Assembly (NCBI GenBank): GCA_037976565.1
Contig: CP137672.1
Coordinates: forward strand, 27,306,877 to 27,370,876
Length of the DNA: 64,000 nucleotides
DNA from: Mesocentrotus franciscanus
Lineage: Eukaryota > Echinodermata > Echinoidea > Camarodonta > Strongylocentrotidae
Direction of reading: 5' to 3'
Shown: piece by piece, positions 53,899-64,000 of the stretch
How the letters are laid out: the number at the start of each line of letters is the position of its first letter
How positions within the stretch are numbered: the first letter of the stretch is position 1
Made by a program: the position numbers and the translations under genes
Notes under the pieces: model-generated
The model's input: only the letters and a program-made list of their open reading frames with translations
What the model was told of the DNA's origin: nothing
The model's database searches: none

Positions 53899-53962
53899 CT
53901 TAAACACGGAAAATAACCTTAATCGGGTACATTCTAGGCCGAAGGCAGTGTGCGTGCAAACG
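53899..53962 (-). promoter_or_regulatory. MAPK7: Candidate non-coding exon upstream of MAPK7
   Basis: Minus-strand donor TTTAAG|GTGAGAA near 53900. Upstream, the foldback transposon interrupts the sequence at 53962; beyond it, at 57899-57990, there is an ATTGGTT and a TATTTATAC string on the minus strand. Inference only. Confidence 0.3.
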
Positions 53963-53968
53963 AATTAC

Positions 53969-54533
53969 AGACAACTCGCCACAAAGACAGCTCGCCACAA
54001 GACATCTCGCCACAATAGCGGGGACAACTCGCCACAGGCGAGTTGTCCAGGGTGGGGTGCTTTTTGGGACAACTCGCCACACTTTTTTCCCCTCATGATT
54101 TCTAGATCTAAAATCCCTCACCTTAGATGAAATTGTCATTGTATGTATTCATTATGCTTTTATAAACACAGTCACGACAGGAAACATGGAAATTGTGAGT
54201 ATTTTGAGGGCTGTTCTAAAGAATCAAGCCGATTTACCTTGCAACAAGAATATATTTTTGACAAACCGAAGGCGTACGTTCGCCGGATAACTTTTCGGTA
54301 TTTAACTTCATTTTCTGCCTCAGAAAACTTTTTAATGGTAGGAATATGCTGTTAGTTATCTTTACATTCCAATATTACCTTTCCTCTACCCCAGCGGAAT
54401 TATCGCTTGCCTCAAGTTTATTAGTAGACATAAAAACTTTTAAGATTGTGCATTCGCTCCCCTTCGACTTTCGCTGTGGACTGCGAGTGTGAGCTAGTCC
54501 CGTACCGGTACCGTGTGTGTGCCTGGCCGGAAG
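53969..54533 (+). repeat. Left long terminal inverted repeat of the foldback element
   Basis: Begins AGACAACTCGCCACAAAGAC and runs inward to ..GCCTGGCCGGAAG. Open frames within it are mirrored in the right repeat and are not genes. Confidence 0.9.
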
Positions 54534-54570
54534 GCCTGGCGGCGGCTGGCGCAAAGCCAAGGGTACCCGG

Positions 54571-54888
54571 CGGCACACATAGCTGCATCGCTATCCTGGC
54601 TGTGTAATAAAACCTGTTTTATTGATCTCAACATTTCAAACACCACTGTACAAAACTAAACTGATTTCACTCAAAATCGGTACTCTAGTGACGATTGATG
54701 ACACCTAAATAGCAGTAAAATACAATTTTTTCAACTCACCTAAGTTAGAAAGAGTAATTTAAAAATTAAAATCGTGAGTCCACTGTCAAACTTGCTTACA
54801 GTTTTATCGGCATGATTGTGTGCATTTGTGTGTTATAAGTGTGATGACTATGCTGTCTATTGGCACATGGTACAGCGCTAGAGGTCCC
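54571..54888. repeat. Right arm of the inverted duplication, inside the foldback element
   Basis: Inverted, diverged copy of 53330-53697, starting about 40 bp after the inner edge of the left terminal repeat. Confidence 0.8.
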
Positions 54889-54931
54889 CGGCACCCGAGA
54901 CTATTATCTTGAAATGACACTAGTACAGCAG

Positions 54932-56275
54932 TGGCGGATCCAGGGGGCTTAAGTATTTAAGATCAAGTAGAGCAAAGCCCCGGTGGCCTATGGGGTCATT
55001 CCCCCGCAGAGGGTGACACGTATGACCGTAATTACCACAAATGCAAATAACCCCTTTTGCAGTCAATTCCAAGAACATTTTGTCCCGGCATTTTGTGAAC
55101 TTTAACCCCCTATTTTACGTTAAAACAAGGACAAAATCGTACTTTGAAATACCCCTATTTATAAGATTGTAAGGACAATTTCTCAAATTTACCCCTATTT
55201 TACCATAATTCAAGGACAAGACATTGATACCTTTTTTCTTCTTCCCGGTTTCTCTTTTCCCTTTTCCTGACCCCTATTTATCAATTTCGAGGACGTGCAC
55301 CTGTGCACCCCTATTTTCTTTATTTCGAGGAATATTTTGTCCGCGTACATTGCTTGCAATTGACCCCTTTTTCCGCGATTTTGGTAACGGTCATGCGGTC
55401 CCTAGCGAAGCAAGTGGAGCGTAAATTGGCATAGGGTCCAAGGGCAAAGCCCCGGCGGGGCGCCCCATGAAGCTCAGGGGTTTTAGGCATTTAATGACGG
55501 TACGTCGGATGCGGCATCCAGGGGCCCGCCTTAGGGCACCTGGTGGGGTCAGGGCGGATCCCGGAAGCTCAGGGTTTTAAGCATAAAATTACGATCACAT
55601 GAGCATCCAGGGACCGCCTAAGGGCCCTTGGTGGGGTCCGGGGACAGAGCCCCCGAAAGCTCGGGGGTTTTAGGCATTTAATTGCAGTCAGATGAGCATC
55701 CAGGGACTGCCTTAGGGCCCTTGGTGGGATCCAGGGGGCAGAGTCTCTGGAAACTCAGGGGTTTTGAAAAAGTACGTTAAAGAGAAAGAGAAAAAAAGAA
55801 CGATTGGCCTGCTAGTGTCGCAAATGAGGTATCAAAATAGTGCTCATCTGAGCTTAATCAAATGCCTAAATCCCCTGAGCTTACAGGTGCTCCGCCCCTG
55901 CACCCCACCAAGGGCCCTAACGCGGGCTCCTGGATGCTCATCTGACCGTAATTAAATACCTAAAACCCTGAGCTTCTGGGGCCCCACCCTGGACCCCACG
56001 CCAATTTACGCTCAACTCACTTTGCTCGCATCGCTCTACCCGATTGTTGATACTCCACTTCAAAAACGTTCCGCCAGGGGCCTGCATGTTACGTGTAAGA
56101 GTGGTGGCGATGCATATTTTCTTCTCCTCCCCCTCTCCGGATTTGTTAAGGGGTGTTTAGCCTATTTTTCAGTTCAACTTAAATCTTTAATGACATGCAG
56201 GAGCGGTGGAACGATATGGAAGTGGGGTGGGGCCAATAAGCTCAAAGGAGCTTTACCAATGAGCCTAAAAAGATA
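54932..56275. repeat. GC-rich nested repeat with tandem and inverted units
   Basis: Starts CAGTGGCGGATCCAGGGGGC (similar tip, inverted, at 17250-17275). 55080-55380 has degenerate units around 'acccctatttta..aaggaca'. 55430-55770 has three units of about 110 bp with 'gagcatccaggga' and 'ctcaggggttttaggcattt'. 55830-56035 carries inverse copies of the same units. No coding content. Confidence 0.7.
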
Positions 56276-56284
56276 CCGGTAATC

Positions 56285-56430
56285 ACAACACTACTACTAA
56301 TTTACTACTACTACTACTACTACTCTACTTTACTATACTACTACTACTAATATATAATGATGATGATGATGATGACAATTTAACGACGACGGTGATGATG
56401 ATGACGATGACGACGACGACAACAATAATA
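56285..56430. repeat. CTA/GAT/GAC trinucleotide repeats
   Basis: Compound run of (ACT)n, then (GAT)n, then GAC-rich triplets. Confidence 0.85.
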
Positions 56431-56454
56431 AAAAGTAATAATAATAACTGCAAC

Positions 56455-56550
56455 AAGCCAGACATTGTCGTCAGGGACAACACAGTAAATATCATCGAGG
56501 TCACCGTTCGCCATGACATCAACACCTCAAGTATCAAGACCTCAGAATAG
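56455..56550 (+). pseudogene. Short reverse-transcriptase-type fragment
   Basis: About 30 codons reading PDIVVRDNTVNIIEVTVRHD before a stop. This resembles the PDIV...IIEVTVP motif near the C-terminus of some LINE polyproteins. Isolated remnant within the foldback element interior. Confidence 0.45.
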
Positions 56551-56567
56551 AGATCGAGAGGATGTGG

Positions 56568-57240
56568 AACGTTCAATTCAATTCAATTCATTCATTTTAT
56601 TTAATTTCATTCTCCATGAAAAATATTAAAACATACAAACATGGTATAGACCCTACGGATAAATTAAAGATTGATAACAAGAAAAATGAAAGGGAAGGAG
56701 CAAACAAAATGTTATGGGAATGTGGGGTTAACGAAAAGGGCAATTAGCCTTATGAGCGTCAACCCCGCCTTAAAAATATACGCTGTATTGTTGAGAAAAG
56801 GAAAACAGAGAAAACCTGAACACCAATACAAAAGAAGACGGAAAAAAAGGGAAGGAGAATTAGGGAAGGGAGGGGAATACATTAAAAAGTGAATTAACTG
56901 AAACGTAACGTCATTTAGTTTTGAGATTGAATACAATGATAAAAGATGGGATTTATACAATCGTTTAAAAATATTCATTGAATTAGAGTTTTTCATATTA
57001 AACGGGATATTTTTCCATAAAACTGGCCCTTTGAAGAAAAAAAAGAATTAAAAAAACATTTGTACGGATTTTAGGAAAATAAACATTACAAGCATTACGA
57101 GTTTCATGAGAGTGTATTTCATAATTGAATGTAAATTTACATGACATGGACCTTGGCAATAAACCATTGGAACAATGATAAACATTAATATAGCAATATT
57201 ACAATTATTTATATCATAAACATTTAGAAGCTTTAATTGT
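56568..57240 (-). pseudogene. Degenerate 3' end of a non-LTR retrotransposon (LINE)
   Basis: Read on the minus strand, frames broken by frameshifts contain NVYDINNCNIA, then HETRNA-like, then GPVLWKNIPFNM and IFKRLYKSHLLSLY, the usual order at the end of CR1/L2-like reverse-transcriptase ORFs. The 3' tip is a short tandem GAATT/GAATTC-type repeat (56572-56594), as in many LINE tails. 5'-truncated and dead. Confidence 0.65.
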
Positions 57241-57330
57241 TGAAAAAGTGGCGAAGTGTGGGCATTGAACGGGGCGGATGTCACTCCAATCATCATCAGT
57301 CTGGACAGCCGCGGCTGCCGGGCAGGGAAG

Positions 57331-57892
57331 CTTCCGGCCAGGCACACACGGTACCGGTACGGGAGAGCTCACACTCGCAGTCCACAGCGAAAGTCGAAGG
57401 GGAGCGAATGCACAATCTTAAAAGTTTTTATGTCTACTAATAAACTTGAGGCAAGCGATAATTCCGCTGGGGTAGAGGAAAGGTAATATTGGAATGTAAA
57501 GATAACTAACAGCATATTCCTACCATTAAAAAGTTTTCTGAGGCAGAAAATGAAGTTAAATACCGAAAAGTTATCCGGCGAACGTACGCCTTCGGTTTGT
57601 CAAAAATATATTCTTGTTGCAAGGTAAATCGGCTTTATTCTTTAGAACAGCCCTCAAAATACTCACAATTTCCATGTTTCCTGTCGTGACTGTGTTTATA
57701 AAAGCATAATGAATACATACAATGACAATTTCATCTAAGGTGAGGGAATTTAGATCTAGAAATCATGAGGGGAAAAAAGTGTGGCGAGTTGTCCCAAAAA
57801 GCACCCCACACTGGACAACTCGCCCGTGGCGAGTTGTCCCCGCTATTGTGGCGAGATGTCTTGTGGCGAGCTGTCTTTGTGGCGAGTTGTCT
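57331..57892 (-). repeat. Right long terminal inverted repeat of the foldback element
   Basis: Inverse of 53969-54533; ends ..GTGGCGAGTTGTCT. Differs by a handful of substitutions and short indels (for example near 57365 and 57815). Confidence 0.9.
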
Positions 57893-57908
57893 GGACCCCG
57901 TGCAAACG

Positions 57909-59100
57909 GATGGACTCGAGTATAAATACAACATCGTTTCTAAAAATAGAACTGCCATAGCTCGCTCACAACCAATGAACGAAGAGCTGCTTTGACAAAA
58001 GGGAATTGCGAAACTAAATTAAAAACGACTCCACCCTTTTCTTGGGCTATAGGCCCTGTAAATGAAGAAAAAACAAAGAATCACAGGAATCTAGCAAGGC
58101 CCGATAATTGTCTTTTAATAATTGCCTTCACAATTTTATTTCCAGTGTATTTTTCGCCTTACAAATCTTATCTATTATTATTAGTAGTAGTAATAGTAGT
58201 AGAAGATGAATAAAATGAATTGTACATTTACTTTCCCCCTCTTTTATATGTTGCATCCTTGGGTACTTCATGTGAAGATAAGACCTGCATTATGTATATT
58301 TCCCATATCTTTTGCTCTTGAGCATTTGATTTCAAGTGGATTTTTCGCCTTAAATACCTTATCTACTATTAATAGAAGTAGTACTATAGTAGTAGTAGAA
58401 GAAGTATCATAATTATTGTTATTATATTATCATCATCACGTACCATCGTCATGATAATCATTTTTTATTATCATTTTTATCATTATTGTTATTATTGTTA
58501 TTGTCATTATTATCATCATCATATAGTTCTTCCACATACAAATGTATCCCGATCGAGAAGCTATAAACCATATATATATATATAGGCCTACATTATTAAC
58601 TCTGATTATACCATGATTATACTAAAACGACAAAATGAAACGCCTATAGTCCTATTATGTAATTGACATGTCCGCCTGAATTACTAATGTGAGTCTTGTC
58701 AACTTAATTATTCCGTCTGATTAAAACTTTCACATTTTTACTCATCTGACATGCATTAATATTGAACCTAGCCCCAACCCGCTAATATTGAATTGCTGCA
58801 GTTCAGTTAGGCAGGCACATGCAGTGCACCCTAAGGAATTTAGGTCCACGTTTTCTTGCCTCACCCCCAGTAGACGGATTGATTGATAGGCCAATCGCTA
58901 TTTATTAATTCATTAGATTCGTTGCATTTAATTTTGTCAGAAAACGATATTTCTTTGATTTTATTTCCGGTATATTTGTGTTTTGTTTTTTTGTTTTTTG
59001 GAGGGCTATTATGTTTATGTCATAATTGATTGTGGTACTATAGTGATGTTATCTGCTATGATTTCTCTCTCTTTCTGACAGTTTTTCTTTCTTTCTTTTT
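57909..59100. other. Intergenic stretch with simple repeats
   Basis: Triplet-rich runs (TAT/TAG/GTA at 58170-58205 and 58365-58520), a short TA run at 58571. 'tggatttttcgccttaaata' near 58338 echoes 'gtatttttcgccttacaaat' near 58146, hinting at an old duplication. No exon. Confidence 0.5.
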
Positions 59101-59184
59101 CATTTTTTTAAACCTATAGACAGTGGCGTAATAAGCAAAAACTTTTGGGGGGTCAGAACAAAATCCTTATCACCACCAAGTAGT

Positions 59185-60307
59185 ATAATGCAGTGGCGGC
59201 GGAGCGTCTTCCAAAAGAGGGAGGGGGCACCAACAAAAAAGGGCACTTTCTGGAAAAAGGGGGCACCTACAAAGGGAAACATCAACAAAACCTACACCAT
59301 TTTTAGACATTGGTATACCCCTTCATCGTCATGATTGTGATTACACTACCAAGGATGATATCAATATTTTTTTCTTTTCTTTTCGTGGTAGGCCTACAAG
59401 GTACTTCTTAATTAAGCAACATAATGTGCAGTTGGATGTGATGGTCTGAATAGTAATTTTAAGATTTGTGAGGTCCCAGTGCGAAAAATTACATTTTATA
59501 AAGAAGACCGAAAAAACCCTGATGAGCACAATCTAATGAAGAAAGACTGAAAAGTTCTTTTATAAATAACATAAATATACCATCTATAAGCGAGAGAGCG
59601 TAACTAGCGAGCTCTATAGGGAAACTTAAACAAAATTAAATTCGGGGTGCATGTTATGGAGAAATTAGGAAAAGAAGGCACTTATCAAAAGGGAAAAGGA
59701 CAGTAATTTTATTAGAAAAGAAAAGGTGCTCGTGTCAAGGGCAATTATCAGAGCCTTCAGAGGTGAAAATGGCACTTCTTGCAACTGAAAAAGGACAGGC
59801 TCAGAAATGAAAAAGGGCACTTGTGAAAATGGAAATGGGGAATCTGTTGAAGGAGAAGTGCACCTTTCAGATTTTAATAGGGGCATTTATCTATTATCAG
59901 ATGTTAAAAGGGGCATTTTGAAAAGGGGGAGGGGCTCATATAAAAAAAAGAAAAAGAGGCACTCAGTATCCGAAGGAAATATGGTACTTGTTAGAAAGGA
60001 AAAGGGGCACTTATCAGAGGTGAAAGTGGCATGTAAGAGAAAGGAACGGGGTTCTTATTAAGAAGGAAAAGTACACTTATTAAAAAGGAAAAGGGGCAAG
60101 AGTCAAAGAAAAAAAGAGCAAAAATATCAAAGGTGAAAAGGGGAATTTCTCGCACCTGAAAAGACGCATACTCACCAGAGATGAAAAGAGAGGAAAAGAA
60201 CAGTTATTAGAAAAGAAAAGGGGCACTTGTCCTATGTAAAAAGGGGCTTTTTGGGGGTACCGGAAAAAGTTGGGGTACAGTGCCCCCACCGGGACTGCCA
60301 CCTCTGT
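59185..60307. repeat. Purine-rich degenerate minisatellite, possibly inside a DNA element
   Basis: From about 59205 to 60260 the sequence repeats a 19-25-base theme AAAAGGGGCACTTATCAGA with many variants. Tips 'cagtggcggcgga' at 59190 and its inverse-like 'actgccacctctg' near 60306 could be element ends. Open frames across it are repeat translation. Confidence 0.7.
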
Positions 60308-60651
60308 CATAATGGGCAAAAATGAGAGAAAAAACCCGGAAAATCATGTTATTTCAGCAACATTTGTAAATCACTGATATCAAATTAGAAATAAACCACG
60401 TTTGAATTTTATTTGGGGGTCAACTGCCCCCAAGCCCCCCATTCCCCACCCCCATCAGTAGGCCAGTGCCTCAGAAGTCACTGATCTCAACGAAGAAAAA
60501 AAACTTACTTGTATTTCGTTGAGTGTACATAATTATGTACTACAAACGAGGCAGTAGAGGACGCTCTATGACAAAAATATATTTGTAGTGCAGTACAGCA
60601 GCGCAGTGCAGTGATCTGTACTGTATACAGTATAGTAGTAGTAGTAATACG

Positions 60652-60657
60652 CACGTG
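60652..60657 (+). promoter_or_regulatory. CCDC86: CACGTG E-box upstream of CCDC86
   Basis: A CACGTG palindrome lies 86 bp upstream of the CCDC86 ATG. E-boxes of this type bind Myc-family factors, which commonly drive ribosome-biogenesis genes. Use of this site is inference. Confidence 0.35.
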
Positions 60658-60742
60658 TACTGACGCGATCATACCGACAGTCTATTTTCTTGTAATACTT
60701 TTATGTTTTGACGTGAAAATCTTCTATCAGTGAGTTGCCACC

Positions 60743-60821
60743 ATGCCTATGGGAACTAGAAGAAGTTCTAGACTGAAAGTTGGAGGAACAGAGTCGGAAG
60801 GAGACCAATCAGACAGTTCCA
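60743..60821 (+). CDS. CCDC86: CCDC86 coding exon 1
   Basis: 26 codons plus one base; donor TCCA|GTAAGTG. Confidence 0.88.
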
Positions 60822-63800
60822 GTAAGTGTAATCTTCCTTTCAGAGATTCGTACACGTTCCACTCAGCTCAGTCTCAATGACAACGGAACGGAGCTCTGCC
60901 GCTGCGCCGGGCCGCGCCGCCCCGCCTGTGGCAGATCCATAAGTCCAGTGCAGAGCTAGATTCGCGATGCAGTGGTGCAATGGTGGAGCTTTGGTCTTTG
61001 GAGATATGGAGCACGATCACCATTCATTCCATTTCATGGCATGAAGCCATGATTACCACTGCCAGTTTGACATGGCATATTATTGGCAAGTTTGCCATAT
61101 CATCATATGCTCTTGACAAGATTGAAATTGCTTGAAAGTGATTTGCATTGTATTTGTAATTTGTATGGATTTTCTAGTTCTACCTTTCACTCTTCCTCTC
61201 CACTCTCTAAGTCTAACTTAGTCTAAAAAGTCTCTTTTCCATTCATTCTTTTAAAATTTTATTCCGCTTCCTTCACTAGCTTCAGTTTGATTTCCCCTCT
61301 GTCAAGTTTATGTTTCCCATTTCATTGAATTTGAAATGTTGTTGGTACTATTATCAGTGGAAGTTTATATATAGACTAGGCCTACAATGGCTACATATTA
61401 TATTTCTCAAGACTCAAGTGGGCCAAGATCTAGACTCTATAATAATATCATCAGTAGGGGCGCTGGTCCGAGAATAAGGATTGTCTGCATAAACGAGGAT
61501 TGTCTTCGTAAACGCGGACTGATGCGTCCTCAAAAACAAGGATCGTCTGCATTTTCGCAGACGTTTCAAATTTTTGATTGGCGCGTTGGCGATGCGAAAA
61601 ACGGATTCCGCAATGATTTTCTTGATGCATTTTACATTGACTTTGTACAGAGACCTTCAGTTTCAGTTTTCAGTTTAGTTTATTTCATTTCCATTTTTTC
61701 TAGTTTCATTGCAAACACAATACAATTCAATATGCAGTAAACAATAATTGTATAGTATACAACATGAATATACAAATCAATATACAACATACACATTATT
61801 AGCGAAAAATCCTCGGGAAGACGGACAACCCATAGAAGTAGACTGTGAGCTAGGGTTATTTTCTTAAGCGGAATCCATTTTTCGCATCGCCAGCGGGTGG
61901 TTCGGTAACCCGAAACCCGCAGAGCGCCGATAAAAAAAAACGTCTGCGAAAATGCAGACGATCCTTATTTTTGAGGACGCATTTTGTCCACGTTTATGAG
62001 GATATCCTCGTTTATGAGGACGATCCTCATTCTCGGACCAGCGCCCCTACTGATCATTGTTAATAAATAATACTGTAATGAGTATGAGACTGTATTTAAA
62101 AAAAGCTATTAATGTTAAGCTCAATAGATCTTTGAGTTGCATGGAGCTTTGTTGATCATGATGACATAAAATTTGCTATTCAGATTGCCTCCACCTTTCT
62201 GACCCTGTGTTTGTTTATCTTTTCTATCTAAACATGCCTCTTCCTTTTAATGGATAAACCATTTGTCCATGGTTCACTACTTCATTGTTACAACTTACAA
62301 GTACTATTGTTAGTAACATTTTACAATATTAAGTGACTTTCTGCAGAAATCTATTTATGTTTGCTCCAACATAAGAATTTATATTTTTAAAAAAGAAAGA
62401 AAGAAAGATATTTCATTATCATACCTGGAATCTCCCATCACAGTGTATCCGAATAAATTGCATTTACCTGAGCTCTTTGTCAAGAGTAGATTTTCTTTAT
62501 CATTGCCATTGGTAATTAGTACCGGTAACTGATTATTTCCGATAAAAATGCATAGCTGTCTTATACTTTCTGAAATATAAATTTATATTTACATTGATTT
62601 ACAACTTTTTTTACAAATTCAATTTATCCAATGCAAACTGTTGTATTCAAGCCTTAACCGATAACTGATTGCCTTCAGGATTCAGATGTTCCCTGTTTTA
62701 AGCCTATGGGAATTGGAGAATTCAGCGAAAATTTGGTTAATACTCTACTTTTATACTCACTCCTTCCAGTAAGTCAATCGAGCCCAAGAAAGAAGGTTTC
62801 ACGATCTGCTAAGACTAAGAGCAAGATATCTGAGGAAAAGATCAAGTCCATTCCAGAAGAATCATTGAACTCTGACAAAACAGATGCATCAACACCTCTA
62901 GAGAGCAAAGACAATGTATCATTGGACAAAGATAATCGGGGTCTAAAACTCCTCAACCATTGGACATATCTTCTGTTGCAAGTGAATCAGTGAAATCTGA
63001 AGACTGTAGTTCAGACTCCAAGGAGAAGTCTGCGGTAAAGACTACTACCATGGAGGTGGCACCTTCAAAGAAAAGGTCTGCAAAAGAGACTACTACAACA
63101 GAGGCGATACACTTAAAGGAGAAGTCTTTAGAAGAGATAACAGCCCCTTGTGATGTCATCAGGAATGTGATGGAAGCTTATAAGCAGGAATCTACAACAC
63201 AGAAGAGGTTCAAGGGAATGCCGAAGTCAGGAAGGCCTTGGAAAACTGAACAGACTGCTAGGTGGGTATATGCAGGAACAGTTCTAGAAGATTTTTTTGT
63301 TTTGTGGGGGGGGGGGTAGGCTTTACAGGGTTTGAGGGAGGGGGTGTGCTTGAAGAAATTTCAGGGGAAATGGAACCCTTACCCCATCCCTCTAGAACCA
63401 CTACTGGGTAGAGGTAGACTAGAAGATAACATTGAGTTTCTAGGTCTTTGCAAACCAGAGGAAAATGGGTACCGTATAAAGAAGTAAAGAAACATGTGAT
63501 GGCCATTATCCATAGTGAAAGGGGCATGCACACAAGATACATATTTAAGGTCCAAAAAGAAACTGAGTTAGATAAAAGTGTGCAGTTTCTTGCAATCCTC
63601 ATACTTTATGGAGTTTACATAAGTCCAGATTCAATATCAAGTTCCAATTTTGAAATTATATATTAATCTCTGTTTAGCTGTAGAGTGTTTTGTTTTCTCG
63701 CACAAGAGCAAATTAAGCTTAGGTTTTATGAACTCGAAGTATAAAATTCTCACTGTAGATTTTCTGTCTATTTTTATTTCAGGTTCTCTGACATGAGAAA

Positions 63801-63912
63801 AGACAAGCCCCTCAAGTCATCATGGCAACTCAAAATGGCCCAGAAAGCGGAAAAGTTGTCTGTCAGAAAATATCAGCAGGGACTGGAAGATGCCAAGAGG
63901 CAGGCAATCCTA
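60743..63912 (+). CDS. CCDC86: CCDC86 (cyclon, Cgr1-like rRNA-processing family), 5' part; continues past right edge
   Basis: Exons 60743-60821, 62770-63261 and 63783-63912, all with GT-AG borders. The ATG has a good context (TTGCCACCATGCC) and gives MPMGTRRSSRLKVGG, like the RRSRRL start of vertebrate CCDC86. Exon 2 is a lysine/serine-rich disordered region. Its end, with exon 3, gives MPKSGRPWK, RFSDMRKDKPLKSSWQLKMA and a charged coiled-coil start (KLSVRKYQQGLEDAKRQ), matching the conserved KPKSGRxWK...DKPLxxSWQ block of the family. The protein is expected in the nucleolus and in ribosome assembly. A frame break occurs at the GGGG run 62938-62941 in exon 2, where one base seems missing. The 3' exons lie outside the window. 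Confidence 0.9.
61452..62052. mobile_element. 601-bp MITE with about 160-bp inverted ends and ATCAT target duplication
   Basis: Both ends begin CAGTAGGGGCGCTGGTCCGA when read inward and stay matched through 'cgtctgcattttcgcagacg' and 'gatgcgaaaaacggattccgc'. ATCAT flanks both sides (61447-61451, 62053-62057). No transposase. In CCDC86 intron 1. Confidence 0.9.
62770..63261 (+). CDS. CCDC86: CCDC86 coding exon 2 (with frame break)
   Basis: Acceptor CTCCTTCCAG, donor GCTAG|GTGGGT. Lys/Ser/Glu-rich, then TAPCDVIRN-like (reads ITAPCDVIRNVMEAY) and FKGMPKSGRPWKTEQTA(R). Frames join only if one base is restored at 62938-62941. Confidence 0.88.
63783..63912 (+). CDS. CCDC86: CCDC86 coding exon 3
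   Basis: Acceptor TTATTTCAG, donor CCTA|GTAAGT. One base plus 43 codons, carrying FSDMRKDKPLKSSWQ, the family signature. Confidence 0.92.
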
Positions 63913-64000
63913 GTAAGTCTTCTCCTTCTGATCATTGTCAACAGCATTTCTCTGTAAATTTTTTATGTCAAATCTTGGGACATCCCAAATTCCCAATAGA

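Larger units (their letters stand above)
53963..57898. mobile_element. Foldback-type transposon with about 560-bp inverted repeats
   Basis: Left repeat 53969-54533 and right repeat 57331-57892 are near-identical in inverse orientation. Each outer end carries short tandem direct repeats of about 15 bp built on GACAACTCGCCACAA and variants. The 10-bp direct repeat CGTGCAAACG flanks the element (53953-53962 and 57899-57908), a likely target duplication. The 2.8-kb interior has no transposase; it holds an inverted copy of the outside flank, GC-rich tandem/inverted repeats and LINE fragments, so it is non-autonomous. The plan recalls the TU foldback elements described in sea urchins, which also have long inverted repeats with short tandem subrepeats. 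Confidence 0.85.

Noticed and set aside
53900..54578. Open frames repeated at 57256-57958
   Set aside because: They are mirror images in the two inverted repeats of the foldback element and have no transposase motifs.
61387..61740. 117-codon plus-strand frame
   Set aside because: It lies almost entirely in the left arm of the 601-bp MITE.

Overview
The window is eukaryotic nuclear DNA from an animal, most likely a sea urchin or a closely related marine deuterostome. The signs are GT-AG introns, four recognisable animal genes, very dense small inverted-repeat transposons, tRNA-derived SINEs, a degenerate LINE tail and the abundant palindrome ACATGT. No species can be fixed without a search.

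Layout. 1-9.7 kb holds two unidentified exon-like open frames on the minus strand plus several MITEs. 9.8-38.2 kb is a complete ten-exon BCKDK gene (branched-chain alpha-ketoacid dehydrogenase kinase, minus strand, 418 aa); a non-coding first exon may lie near 41.5 kb. BCKDK intron 8 is 16.2 kb and contains, on the opposite strand, a second gene at 20.1-22.3 kb. It encodes a piggyBac-derived protein that has lost three of the four acidic catalytic positions and the C-terminal cysteine-rich domain. 45.3-52.8 kb is a complete five-coding-exon MAPK7/ERK5 gene (minus strand, about 1190 aa). Its activation motif reads T-S-Y instead of T-E-Y, and its tail carries an in-frame tandem peptide repeat. 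53.3-57.9 kb is a foldback-type transposon with about 560-bp inverted repeats, inserted just upstream of MAPK7. 60.7 kb to the right edge is the 5' part of CCDC86 (plus strand; rRNA-processing Cgr1-like family), head to head with MAPK7.

The genes are ordinary, independent loci (mitochondrial amino-acid catabolism, MAP-kinase signalling, nucleolar ribosome assembly), not an operon. The accessory content is the unusual part: the nested domesticated transposase, two intronic tandem arrays carrying consensus DR1 nuclear-receptor motifs, a 157-bp satellite next to an interstitial telomeric array inside inverted repeats, near-perfect long palindromes, and a MITE family with TTAA at its ends. Three of the four genes each carry one single-site reading-frame break in an otherwise intact frame. 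This points to base-level assembly errors, with real lesions as the alternative.
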